Of a stretch of 19,645 nt of DNA, positions 12,392 through 18,971 are shown piece by piece (the first letter of the stretch is position 1; each line of letters opens with the position of its first letter). Made by a program: the position numbers and the translations under genes. Location: NCBI GenBank assembly GCA_964501105.1, contig CAZCRG010000021.1:1-19645 (forward strand), written 5' to 3'. Below the pieces are notes generated by a model. The model was not told the DNA's origin and did not search any database. It worked only from the letters and a program-made list of their open reading frames with translations. The stretch is from BMS3B sp964501105 (GTDB lineage: Archaea; Hydrothermarchaeota; Hydrothermarchaeia; Hydrothermarchaeales; BMS3B).

Positions 12392-12451
12392 CCTGGACCA
12401 TCCTCCCAGCTTGGGGTGCTGGTGACCTGAGTTCAAATCTCAGCGGCCCCA
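12377..12451 (+). tRNA. tRNA-Pro (anticodon GGG)
   Basis: A cloverleaf can be built by eye. Acceptor GGGGCCG (12377-12383) pairs with CGGCCCC (12444-12450), discriminator A at 12451. The D arm starts GGGT at 12386. The anticodon stem CCAGC (12406-12410) pairs with GCTGG (12418-12422) around the loop TTGGGGT, giving anticodon GGG at 12413-12415 with G37. The T arm is CTGAG-TTCAAAT-CTCAG (12427-12443). There is no intron and no encoded CCA. It sits between rpoN and rpoK in the same direction, so it is likely cut out of the operon transcript by RNase P and RNase Z. Confidence 0.95.
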
Positions 12452-12455
12452 TTCT

Positions 12456-12480
12456 GGAGAGCCTCAGGGCTCTCCTTTAA
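12456..12480 (+). terminator. Strong hairpin after tRNA-Pro, before rpoK
   Basis: GGAGAGCC, loop TCAG, GGCTCTCC form a perfect 8-bp stem (12456-12475), followed by TTTAA. It resembles a bacterial intrinsic terminator with a weak U-run, which is unusual in archaea. It could instead mark a processing boundary after the tRNA or protect the rpoK-eno-rps2 message. Confidence 0.45.
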
Positions 12481-12507
12481 AATAATTAAAATTGCGGAGG
12501 TCATGAC

Positions 12508-12711
12508 TTGAAGCTCACAAGATATGAGAAAGCTCGCATTATAGGTGCAAGGGCACTGCAGATTTCAATGGGAGCGCCTCCTCTCATAAGGGTGTCAAAG
12601 AATCTGGTTGATCCAATAATAATCGCTATTAAGGAACTCGAGGCTGGAGTTATACCTATGACAGTAAAGAGGAATATGCCAGAGAAAAAGCTACTGGGTG
12701 AAGTACAATGA
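12508..12711 (+). CDS. rpoK: DNA-directed RNA polymerase subunit K (Rpb6/omega-like)
   Basis: A 67-residue RNA polymerase subunit that clamps the largest subunit and helps assembly. It has the omega/Rpb6 core: LTRYEKARIIGARALQISMGAPPLI and then IIIAIKELEAGVIPMTVKRNMP. The start is TTG at 12508, with GGAGGT at 12496-12501 six bases upstream and the family N-terminus K-L-T-R-Y-E directly after. An ATG at 12503 is out of frame and reads only two codons before TGA. The gene overlaps enolase by four bases (ATGA). Confidence 0.93.
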   Translation: MKLTRYEKARIIGARALQISMGAPPLIRVSKNLVDPIIIAIKELEAGVIPMTVKRNMPEKKLLGEVQ

Positions 12712-13955
12712 ATCCAGCGCTGATTGAGGATGTTGTAGCAAGGAAAATTCTTGACTCCAGGGGAAACTTTACCATTGAAGTGGATGTTTATACAAGGCTG
12801 GGTCTTGGAAGAGCAGCAGCCCCAAGTGGTGCAAGTACTGGTAAGTATGAAGTGATTGCTTTTCCTGATGGGGGCGTTGACAAGGCTATTGTTGAAGTTG
12901 AGGAGACAATAGCACCTGAGCTTCGAGGCATGGATGCTGCAAATCAGGATGAGGTTGATTGCCTTCTCAGTGAAATTGATGGCACTGGGAATTTCTCCAA
13001 TATAGGTGGAAATACTGCTGTAGCTATTTCTCTTGCCACTGCCAAAGCTGCTGCAGCAAGCTATGGCTTACCTTTATATCAATTTCTTGGCGGCAGCCTT
13101 TCAAGAGAGCTACCCTATCCTCTGGGTAATGTAATTGGCGGCGGTGCCCATGCCCAGAATGCCACTGATATTCAGGAGTTCCTTGTTATACCTGTGGATG
13201 CCAAGAATGTGGCTGAAGCAGTAGCTACAAATGCTCTGGTGCACAGAAAGGTTAAGGAGTACATAGCGAAGAAATACAACTCCAATCTTGGCAAGGGTGA
13301 TGAGGGTGCTTGGGCACCTGATCTGGGCGATAGGGAGGCTCTTGATATTCTTGCAGAGGTCTGCGATAGTGTTAAAAGTGAGACAGGCATTGGAGTTCGT
13401 ATTGGTTTGGATGTTGCAGCCAGCGAGCTTTATGATGAGAAGAAAAAGGCTTATGTTTACAGGCGCGAGGGCAAGGAGAGGACTACAGAGGAACAGATTG
13501 GCTATATGGCTGACCTGATAAAAGAGTATAAGCTTTTCTATGTTGAGGACCCTCTGCAGGAGGAGGATTTTGAGGCCTTCGCAGAGCTCACATCTCAGGT
13601 TAACTGCCTCATCTGCGGAGATGACCTCTATGTTACAAATGTGGATAGGCTGGAGAAGGGTATAGAGGTGAATTCAACCAATGCAATTCTAATAAAACCC
13701 AACCAGTGCGGTACCCTCTCTGCCACCTACAGGGCAGTGAGTCTGGCAAAGAAGGAGAAGCTCACCCCTGTGATATCTCACCGCTCAGGCGAGACAACTG
13801 ACGAGACTATAGCCCATCTTGCTGTAGCCTTTGGAATATCTATAATCAAAACAGGCACTGTGGGCGGTGAGAGGATTGCAAAATTAAATGAACTTATTAG
13901 GATTTCTGAAGAATTAGATGGAAGAGCCAAGATGGCAGCATTACCAAAAGTATAA
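12708..13955 (+). CDS. eno: Enolase
   Basis: Phosphopyruvate hydratase, interconverting 2-phosphoglycerate and phosphoenolpyruvate in cytosolic glycolysis and gluconeogenesis; 415 residues, full length. Seen: KILDSRGN at 13-20, the mobile loop PSGASTG at 39-45, His148 in GGGAHAQN, Glu157 in DIQEF, Glu199 in KGDEGAWAP, the metal ligands Asp235, Glu280 (VEDP) and Asp305 (GDDL), the catalytic Lys330 (LIKPNQ), the signature SHRSGETTD from Ser357 and Lys381 (KTGT). The residue after DSRGN is Phe rather than the usual Pro. Location in a ribosomal/RNA polymerase operon is conserved in euryarchaea and links its level to growth. The start overlaps the rpoK stop. Confidence 0.97.
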   Translation: MNPALIEDVVARKILDSRGNFTIEVDVYTRLGLGRAAAPSGASTGKYEVIAFPDGGVDKAIVEVEETIAPELRGMDAANQDEVDCLLSEIDGTGNFSNIGGNTAVAISLATAKAAAASYGLPLYQFLGGSLSRELPYPLGNVIGGGAHAQNATDIQEFLVIPVDAKNVAEAVATNALVHRKVKEYIAKKYNSNLGKGDEGAWAPDLGDREALDILAEVCDSVKSETGIGVRIGLDVAASELYDEKKKAYVYRREGKERTTEEQIGYMADLIKEYKLFYVEDPLQEEDFEAFAELTSQVNCLICGDDLYVTNVDRLEKGIEVNSTNAILIKPNQCGTLSATYRAVSLAKKEKLTPVISHRSGETTDETIAHLAVAFGISIIKTGTVGGERIAKLNELIRISEELDGRAKMAALPKV

Positions 13956-13966
13956 GGAGGAATGGA

Positions 13967-14551
13967 ATGGAGACAAAGCTTACCAACCTTGATAACTATC
14001 TTGCTGCAGGAACCCATATAGGTACCCAGCAGAAGACTGCAGATATGAAGCCTTATATATATAAGGTCAGGCCTGATGGACTTTATGTGCTTGATGTTAA
14101 AGCTACTGATGAAAGAATTTCTCTGGTAGCTAAATTCCTTGCCAGGTTTAAGCCAGAGAAAATCCTTGTAGTTTCAAGAAGGCAGTATGGTCAGAGGCCT
14201 ATAGAGAAATTTGCCAAGTTAGTGGGAGCCAAGGCTATTGCAGGCCGCTTTATCCCTGGTACTCTTACAAATCCATTATTTGAGGACTTTATAGAGCCTG
14301 ACGTGGTTGTGGCAACAGACCCGAGGAGTGATGAGCAGGCTCTTAAAGAGGCAGCCGACATAGGTATACCAGTTGTAGCCCTCTGCGATACTGACAACTC
14401 TGCCTCTGGTGTTGATATTGTGATACCCACCAACAACAAGGGTAAGAAGGCTTTAAATATTATTTACTGGCTTCTTGCCAGGGAGGTTCTTAAAGCCAGA
14501 GGAGAGAATGTGGACAACTTTATTTCTCTTGAGGATTTTGCAGAGGACTGA
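13967..14551 (+). CDS. rps2: Ribosomal protein S2 (uS2)
   Basis: A 194-residue small-subunit protein, last in the L18e operon. Landmarks are NLDNYLAAGTHIGTQQKT near residues 7-24, VLDVKATDERI, ILVVSRRQYGQRPIEKFA, GRFIPGTLTNPLF, DVVVATDPRSDEQALKEA and IPVVALCDTDN. SD AGGAGG lies about eight bases before the ATG at 13967; an ATG at 13962 is out of frame. No mevalonate kinase or Memo-like gene follows, as is seen in some euryarchaea. T-rich sequence at 14559-14583 just after the stop is a likely terminator. Confidence 0.96.
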   Translation: METKLTNLDNYLAAGTHIGTQQKTADMKPYIYKVRPDGLYVLDVKATDERISLVAKFLARFKPEKILVVSRRQYGQRPIEKFAKLVGAKAIAGRFIPGTLTNPLFEDFIEPDVVVATDPRSDEQALKEAADIGIPVVALCDTDNSASGVDIVIPTNNKGKKALNIIYWLLAREVLKARGENVDNFISLEDFAED

Positions 14552-14554
14552 GCC

Positions 14555-14585
14555 TCTTTCTTCTTTATTTTTGAGTTTCTTATGA
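14555..14585 (+). terminator. T-rich termination region after rps2
   Basis: Several short T-tracts (CTTTCTTC, TTTATTTTTG, GTTTCTT) follow the S2 stop without a stem-loop. This is the usual archaeal form, and the next operon has its own TATA box at 14661. Confidence 0.45.
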
Positions 14586-14660
14586 AGGGGTAGAGAAGTG
14601 GTTAATTACATGAGGCGAAATTTTTTGCAGACAACACATTGTTTTTTAGCTCTCAGTAAT

Positions 14661-14672
14661 CTTTATATATGA
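14661..14672 (+). promoter_or_regulatory. TATA box of the L15e-exosome superoperon
   Basis: CTTTATATATGA predicts a start near 14692 and a leader of about 30 bases ending in AGGTGA (14711-14716), five bases before the L15e ATG. Confidence 0.55.
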
Positions 14673-14721
14673 TAACTCCAGAATTCAAGGAGTGCATTTT
14701 AACGATTTTTAGGTGAACAAG

Positions 14722-15306
14722 ATGGCTGTATATAAGTACATTTCTCAGGCATGGAAAAGACCAAAGGAAGGTTATCTTCGTGAATTGCTCAGAAAGAGAA
14801 TCCCTGAATGGAGAGCAGGTGAAAGTGTAGTTAGGGTTGATACTCCACTGAGGCTTGACAGAGCAAGAGCCCTTGGTTACAAGGCAAAGCAGGGAATTAT
14901 TGTTGTTAGAGCAAAAATAAGAAAGGGTGGAAGGAGAAAGCCGAGGATAAACTCAGGGAGAAGAGCAAAGCGCATGGGTGTTGTTAAATATACACCCAAA
15001 AAGAGCCTCAGATGGATGGCTGAAGAGAGAGCCCAGAGGAAGTATCCCAACCTTGAGGTTCTCAACTCCTACTGGATAGGAAAGGATGGAAGATATGAGT
15101 ACTTTGAAGTTATACTTGTTGACCCCCATCATCCCTCTGTGAAGAATGACAAGGACCTAGCCTGGATTGCCTCAGGTAAGCACAAGGGAAGAGTCTTCAG
15201 AGGCCTAACAAGTGCAGGAAAAGCCTCCAGAGGTCTGAGAAACAAAGGCAAGGGAGCAGAGAAGGTAAGACCCAGCATTAGGGCCAACCAGAGAAGATGC
15301 AAGTAA
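14722..15306 (+). CDS. rpl15e: Ribosomal protein L15e (eL15)
   Basis: A 194-residue, strongly basic large-subunit protein. It opens MAVYKYISQAWKRPKEGY, as the family does, and has RLDRARALGYKAKQGIIVVRAKIRKGGRRK in the middle, LEVLNSYWIGKDGRYEYFEVILVDPHHP and a C-terminal RGLTSAGKASRGLRNKGKG. I chose the ATG at 14722 from its SD and the family N-terminus; an in-frame GTG at 14713 would add three residues. It leads the unit that continues into RNase P, proteasome and exosome genes. Confidence 0.97.
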   Translation: MAVYKYISQAWKRPKEGYLRELLRKRIPEWRAGESVVRVDTPLRLDRARALGYKAKQGIIVVRAKIRKGGRRKPRINSGRRAKRMGVVKYTPKKSLRWMAEERAQRKYPNLEVLNSYWIGKDGRYEYFEVILVDPHHPSVKNDKDLAWIASGKHKGRVFRGLTSAGKASRGLRNKGKGAEKVRPSIRANQRRCK

Positions 15307-15312
15307 AGCTCC

Positions 15313-15735
15313 ATGAAAATCCTTGCCCTTGAAGCTACAGCCTTTGTGCACGCCACAGAAGATAGAGAAAAGGTGCTCAGGGCCCTTCAAACCCTTTTTC
15401 CTTTTTCCTTTGAATTTGAGTCCCAGACAGCAAGAGGGCAGTATGGCAATCCCATTGAGATTATCTCAGTGAAAGTTACAAGGGCAAGGGAAATTAAGGC
15501 TTTCCTTAAACATATAGCTGAAGCTCTCGACGAGGACTGGAAGAGGCTTGGCAGAGAAGTAGAGCAGAGATTCTCAAGGGGCAGATTCTATATTAGATTC
15601 GACAAGATGAAGGCTTATCTGGGAGAATTAAAGCTGGGCCAGGGGCTGCAGGTGGAGCTCACAGTAACCAGCTACCCCTACAATGAGGATGAAATAAAAA
15701 AAGAACTCAGGAAGCTTTTTGAAAATGTTCCTTGA
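15313..15735 (+). CDS. RNA-binding protein of the exosome operon (COG1325-type)
   Basis: A 140-residue protein of the archaeal family long listed as a putative exosome-associated RNA-binding protein (COG1325). The N-terminal strand ILALEATAFVHATEDREKVLRALQTLFP, the stretch ARGQYGNPIEIISVKVTRAREIKAFLKHI and the late RFYIRFDKMKAYLGELKL match that family. It sits in its usual place between L15e and Rpp30. The biochemical role is not established. The ATG at 15313 has only a weak SD, so translation may be coupled to L15e six bases upstream. Its 3' end overlaps the Rpp30 start by 11 bases. Confidence 0.85.
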   Translation: MKILALEATAFVHATEDREKVLRALQTLFPFSFEFESQTARGQYGNPIEIISVKVTRAREIKAFLKHIAEALDEDWKRLGREVEQRFSRGRFYIRFDKMKAYLGELKLGQGLQVELTVTSYPYNEDEIKKELRKLFENVP

Positions 15736-16333
15736 CCTCAGAGTTCATTCTATAAACTCAAAAGGCGTTGATTCACCCTCAAGGATAAAGAAGGAAGCAC
15801 GAGATTTAGGTATAGAAGTTGCTCTTTGCGATGGGGTTAAGTATGAAGATTCCATTTCAGGGATTGAAATAGATGCCAAAAGTAAGAAAGAGCTGAAAAA
15901 AAAGCTCAACTCCTCAAGAAAGTTTGATATTATTGTTGTGCACGGGGGCAAAGCTGAGATCAACAGGGCTGCAGTTAGCGATCCCAGAGTTGACATACTT
16001 GCTCATCCCTGGCTGGGCAGGAAGGACTCTGGTGTGGATGCTGTTGTTGCAAGGGAGGCTGCTGAGAATGGCGTTGCTATTGAATTCTGCCTCAGCTATC
16101 TTCTTCTCCAGCACCAGAGACTTAAAATTCTCTCAAATCTTAGAAGAATCAGAAGACTGAAGGAGAAGTACAACTTCAGGATAGTGGTTACCTCAGGAGC
16201 GAAAAGCAGATATGAGCTCAGGAATAAGCATGAAATTATGTCTATTCTGCACCTCCTTGGTTTCAGAGAGGAAGAAATCAGAGAGTGCCTCCTTGTGCCA
16301 GAGAAAATAGCTCAGGAGAAGGGTATTCTATGA
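15725..16333 (+). CDS. rnp3: Ribonuclease P protein Rpp30 (RNase P component 3)
   Basis: A TIM-barrel, PHP-like protein of 202 residues that pairs with Pop5 and helps the catalytic RNase P RNA cut 5' leaders off tRNAs. Seen: FLDLRVHS at the start, the strand FDIIVVHGGKAEINRAAVSDPRVDILAHPW at about 75-104, VAIEFCLSYLL, and RIVVTSGAKSRYELR before the C-terminal helices. A TTG at 15719 would add two residues; I prefer the ATG at 15725. It overlaps the gene before by 11 bases and Pop5 by four (ATGA). Confidence 0.93.
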   Translation: MFLDLRVHSINSKGVDSPSRIKKEARDLGIEVALCDGVKYEDSISGIEIDAKSKKELKKKLNSSRKFDIIVVHGGKAEINRAAVSDPRVDILAHPWLGRKDSGVDAVVAREAAENGVAIEFCLSYLLLQHQRLKILSNLRRIRRLKEKYNFRIVVTSGAKSRYELRNKHEIMSILHLLGFREEEIRECLLVPEKIAQEKGIL

Positions 16334-16845
16334 GAATTAAAGGCCTCCCACCTGTATTGAGAGAGAGAAAGAGGTATATTGCCTTTTCTGTTGAGAGTGA
16401 CCATGAGATAAGCGGCGAGGAGGCAAAGGAAGCTCTTCTGAGGAATACTCTCAACCTTCTGGGAGAGATTGGAGTAAGTCAGCTCAGCCTCAGAGTTGTA
16501 AAAGCTACTCCAGATTATATTATTGTTGCCTGCAACCACAAATCTGTTGAAAATGTAATAGGCTGCGCAGCCCTCGTAGGAGAAGTTAGAGGAAAGAAGC
16601 TCCACCTCAGGAGCCTTGGAGTAAGCGGCACTCTTAAATCTCTTCACAAAAAGTTTTTAAGTCGGAGTAAAGAGATAATAGAGGTTGAAGAAAGTGAAGT
16701 TACCTTTAAGGGAAAAGCTTTTACTGTGGCAAGGAAATTTAATATCTGTCTTGACCTTATTCCTGATGAAGAACTTTTAAAGAGGGTTGAGAAACTTAAA
16801 GTTAAATATATCGGGATTACACAAACTGATTTAAGAGGTGAATAA
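16330..16845 (+). CDS. rnp2: Ribonuclease P protein Pop5 (RNase P component 2)
   Basis: The RRM-like partner of Rpp30 in archaeal RNase P. The core is clear: PPVLRERKRYIAFSV, EAKEALLRNTLNLLGEIG, LRVVKATPDYIIVACNHKSVENVIGCAALV and VSGTLKSLHKKFL ending near residue 109. About 60 further residues follow, including an ARKFN strand, VEKLKVKYIGITQTDLRGE and acidic stretches. This makes 171 residues, whereas many archaeal Pop5 proteins are about 120-140. The ATG at 16330 overlaps the Rpp30 stop and matches the family N-terminus; a longer frame from 16285 would lie inside Rpp30 and is unlikely. Confidence 0.93.
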   Translation: MRIKGLPPVLRERKRYIAFSVESDHEISGEEAKEALLRNTLNLLGEIGVSQLSLRVVKATPDYIIVACNHKSVENVIGCAALVGEVRGKKLHLRSLGVSGTLKSLHKKFLSRSKEIIEVEESEVTFKGKAFTVARKFNICLDLIPDEELLKRVEKLKVKYIGITQTDLRGE

Positions 16846-16847
16846 AA

Positions 16848-17594
16848 ATGCAACCGCTACCGAGTATGGGTTATGACAGGGCAATAACTGTTTTTAGCCC
16901 TGATGGAAGACTGTTTCAGGTTGAGTATGCAAGAGAGGCTGTGAAACGCGGAACAACCTCGCTGGGAATTAAGTACAAAAATGGTGTTCTGCTCTGTGTG
17001 GATAAAAGAATAACAACAAGACTCGTTGAATCAAGGTCAATAGAGAAGATATTTCAAATAGATGATCACATAGCTGCAGCTACTTCTGGCTTAGTTGCCG
17101 ATTCCAGAGTACTTGTAGATAGAGCAAGAGTTGAATCTCAGTATCACAGAGTTCTGTACAATGAGTCAATAGAAGTTGAATTGCTTGTTAAGAAGATTTG
17201 TGATTATAAGCAACTCTACACTCAACATGGTGGTGTGAGACCTTTTGGAATTGCTTTATTAATAGCAGGAGTAAATGAAAAACCAATGCTATTTGAGACT
17301 GACCCTAGTGGAGCTTTAATTGAATATAAAGCCACAGCAATAGGTTCAGGAAGAAATAGAGCTATGGAGATATTCGAGGAAGAATACAGAGAGGATATGG
17401 ACAGAGAAGAGGCTATTGAACTTGCCCTGAAGATTATGAGTGAAGTAACAGATGGTACATTGAGCGAAGAAACCATAGAGATAGCAATTATAGAAGTCGA
17501 GACCAAGGAGTACAGGAGGTTCACTCCCGAAGAGGTCAAAGCCTACATAGCCAAAATACCAAAGAAGGAGAAAACTGAAGAAGAAGAGGAGTGA
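16848..17594 (+). CDS. psmA: 20S proteasome alpha subunit
   Basis: A 248-residue structural subunit that forms the outer gated rings of the archaeal 20S proteasome. The N-terminal gate and proteasome alpha signature is present: YDRAITVFSPDGRLFQVEYAREAV at residues 9-32. Then come GTTSLGIKYKNGVLLCVDKR, the pore-lysine region IEKIFQIDDHI, TQHGGVRPFGIALLIAG and YKATAIGSGR. The tail is very acidic (TEEEEE). It has no N-terminal catalytic Thr, as expected for alpha. SD AGAGGTGA at 16834-16841 fixes the ATG. The gene follows Pop5 by two bases in the classical superoperon order. Confidence 0.97.
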   Translation: MQPLPSMGYDRAITVFSPDGRLFQVEYAREAVKRGTTSLGIKYKNGVLLCVDKRITTRLVESRSIEKIFQIDDHIAAATSGLVADSRVLVDRARVESQYHRVLYNESIEVELLVKKICDYKQLYTQHGGVRPFGIALLIAGVNEKPMLFETDPSGALIEYKATAIGSGRNRAMEIFEEEYREDMDREEAIELALKIMSEVTDGTLSEETIEIAIIEVETKEYRRFTPEEVKAYIAKIPKKEKTEEEEE

Positions 17595-17600
17595 AGGTTA

Positions 17601-18293
17601 GTGGTAAGCCTTGACGAGGCTGTTATTGCTCGCCTCGAGACACATGGCGAGCGCTTTGAACTTTTAGTTGATCCTGAACTGGCTTTTAAGTTCAAGCTGG
17701 GCGAAGAAGTAGATCTTGAGGCTCTTCTCGCCATCAACAAGGTCTTTAAGGATGCAAAGAAGGGCGAGAAGGCATCTCTTGAAAATGTGATGAAGACTTT
17801 AGGCGTCTCCAGCTTCGAAGAGGCTGTAGAGAAGATAATCAAAAAAGGCGAGATTCAGCTCACCACTGAACTAAGGCGCAAAATGATAGAGCGCAGGAAG
17901 AAGCAGATAGTGGATTATATTGCAAGAAATGCCATTAACCCTCTGACAAAGACACCTCATCCGCCTCATAGAATAGAAAAAGCTATGGAAGAGGCGAGAG
18001 TGCATATAGATTTGAATAAAAGCCTTGAGGACCAGACTAAGCTTGTAGTCAAGAGTTTAAGGCCAATTATTCCTTTAAAGTTTGAGGAACGAAAAATTGC
18101 AGTGAAGATTCCACCTGACTATGCTTCCAAGTCTTATGCTTTAGTGAGAAAGTTTGGCGACATAAAACAGGAAGAGTGGCTCAATGACGGCTCCTATGCC
18201 TTTATAATTATTCTACCTGCAGGAATGGTGGATGAGTTTTTCAGAGAACTCAACGCCCTGACAAAGGGAAATGTAGAATCCAAGATACTATGA
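17601..18293 (+). CDS. SBDS/Sdo1 ribosome maturation protein
   Basis: A 230-residue homologue of the Shwachman-Bodian-Diamond protein, which helps release the anti-association factor aIF6 from new large subunits. Three domains can be traced: an N-terminal FYSH domain (VSLDEAVIARLETHGERFELLVD to about residue 85), a helical domain (LTTELRRKMIERRKKQIVDYIARNAINPLTKTPHPPHRIEKAMEEARVHID) and a C-terminal ferredoxin-like domain (IAVKIPPDYASKSYALVRKFG). The start is GTG at 17601, six bases after the proteasome stop, with only a weak purine stretch; translation coupling is likely. Confidence 0.96.
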   Translation: MVSLDEAVIARLETHGERFELLVDPELAFKFKLGEEVDLEALLAINKVFKDAKKGEKASLENVMKTLGVSSFEEAVEKIIKKGEIQLTTELRRKMIERRKKQIVDYIARNAINPLTKTPHPPHRIEKAMEEARVHIDLNKSLEDQTKLVVKSLRPIIPLKFEERKIAVKIPPDYASKSYALVRKFGDIKQEEWLNDGSYAFIIILPAGMVDEFFRELNALTKGNVESKIL

Positions 18294-18302
18294 GGTTATA
18301 AT

Positions 18303-18971
18303 ATGGAAAGAAGGCTTGTTATTCCAGGCGAGGAGGTTGCTCAGGGCAGCCTCAAACTTGGAGAAGGTGTTTATAGAGATGGAGAAAAGATTTACTCATC
18401 AATTCTCGGCCTTCTGGATTTGAAGGAAAACAGTGTAAGAGTGATTCCACTGACAGGGAAGTACCTCCCAAAGGTGGGAGACTATGTTGTAGGCAAGGTT
18501 ATCGGCAACCCTCTGCCCACTGCATGGGAGATAGACTTTTATTCTCCCTATAATGCACTGTTAAATGCCAGCGACTACTACAAGGAGATTGACCCCTTCA
18601 GTGTTCCCTTATCTAGGATTATGAGGCCGGGCAGAATGGTTTATGCTTTAATAAGAGAGATAACTCCAAATAAGAGAATATACTTAACTCTTAGAACAAG
18701 AGGAACTCATACCTTGAAAGGTGGAAGAATAGTATACATTTCTCCTGCCAAGATACCAAGAGTAATAGGCAAAAAACGTTCAATGATAAACATGATAAGA
18801 GAACTTACAGGTTGTAGAGTTTTAGTCGGACAAAATGGTTTAGTATGGGTAAAAGGAGATTTTGAGATGGAAAATCTCGTTGAAAGGGTTCTAAAGAAAA
18901 TTGAAGCTGAGGCTCATACATCAGGGTTAACTGATAGAATTAAGGAAATGATCGAGAGGGAAAGAAAATGA
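18303..18971 (+). CDS. rrp4: Exosome RNA-binding subunit Rrp4
   Basis: The cap subunit of the archaeal RNA exosome; it recruits RNA to the Rrp41-Rrp42 ring. The protein has 222 residues. The N-terminal domain has RRLVIPGEEVAQGSLKLGEGVYRDG, the S1 domain covers about 58-135 (PKVGDYVVGKVIGNPLPTAWEID, RIMRPGRMVYALI), and a KH domain follows (VYISPAKIPRVIGKKRSMINMI with the IGKKRS loop, then VLVGQNGLVWVKG). The stop overlaps the rrp41 ATG by four bases, the classic arrangement for complex partners. Confidence 0.96.
   Translation: MERRLVIPGEEVAQGSLKLGEGVYRDGEKIYSSILGLLDLKENSVRVIPLTGKYLPKVGDYVVGKVIGNPLPTAWEIDFYSPYNALLNASDYYKEIDPFSVPLSRIMRPGRMVYALIREITPNKRIYLTLRTRGTHTLKGGRIVYISPAKIPRVIGKKRSMINMIRELTGCRVLVGQNGLVWVKGDFEMENLVERVLKKIEAEAHTSGLTDRIKEMIERERK

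Noticed and set aside
12766..12771. Enolase Pro-to-Phe change after DSRGN as a sign of inactivity
   Set aside because: All catalytic and metal-binding residues are intact, so the change is noted but does not suggest a broken enzyme.
16285..16329. Upstream extension of Pop5 by 15 residues
   Set aside because: It lies inside Rpp30 and lacks family similarity; the ATG at 16330 overlapping the Rpp30 stop gives the conserved N-terminus.
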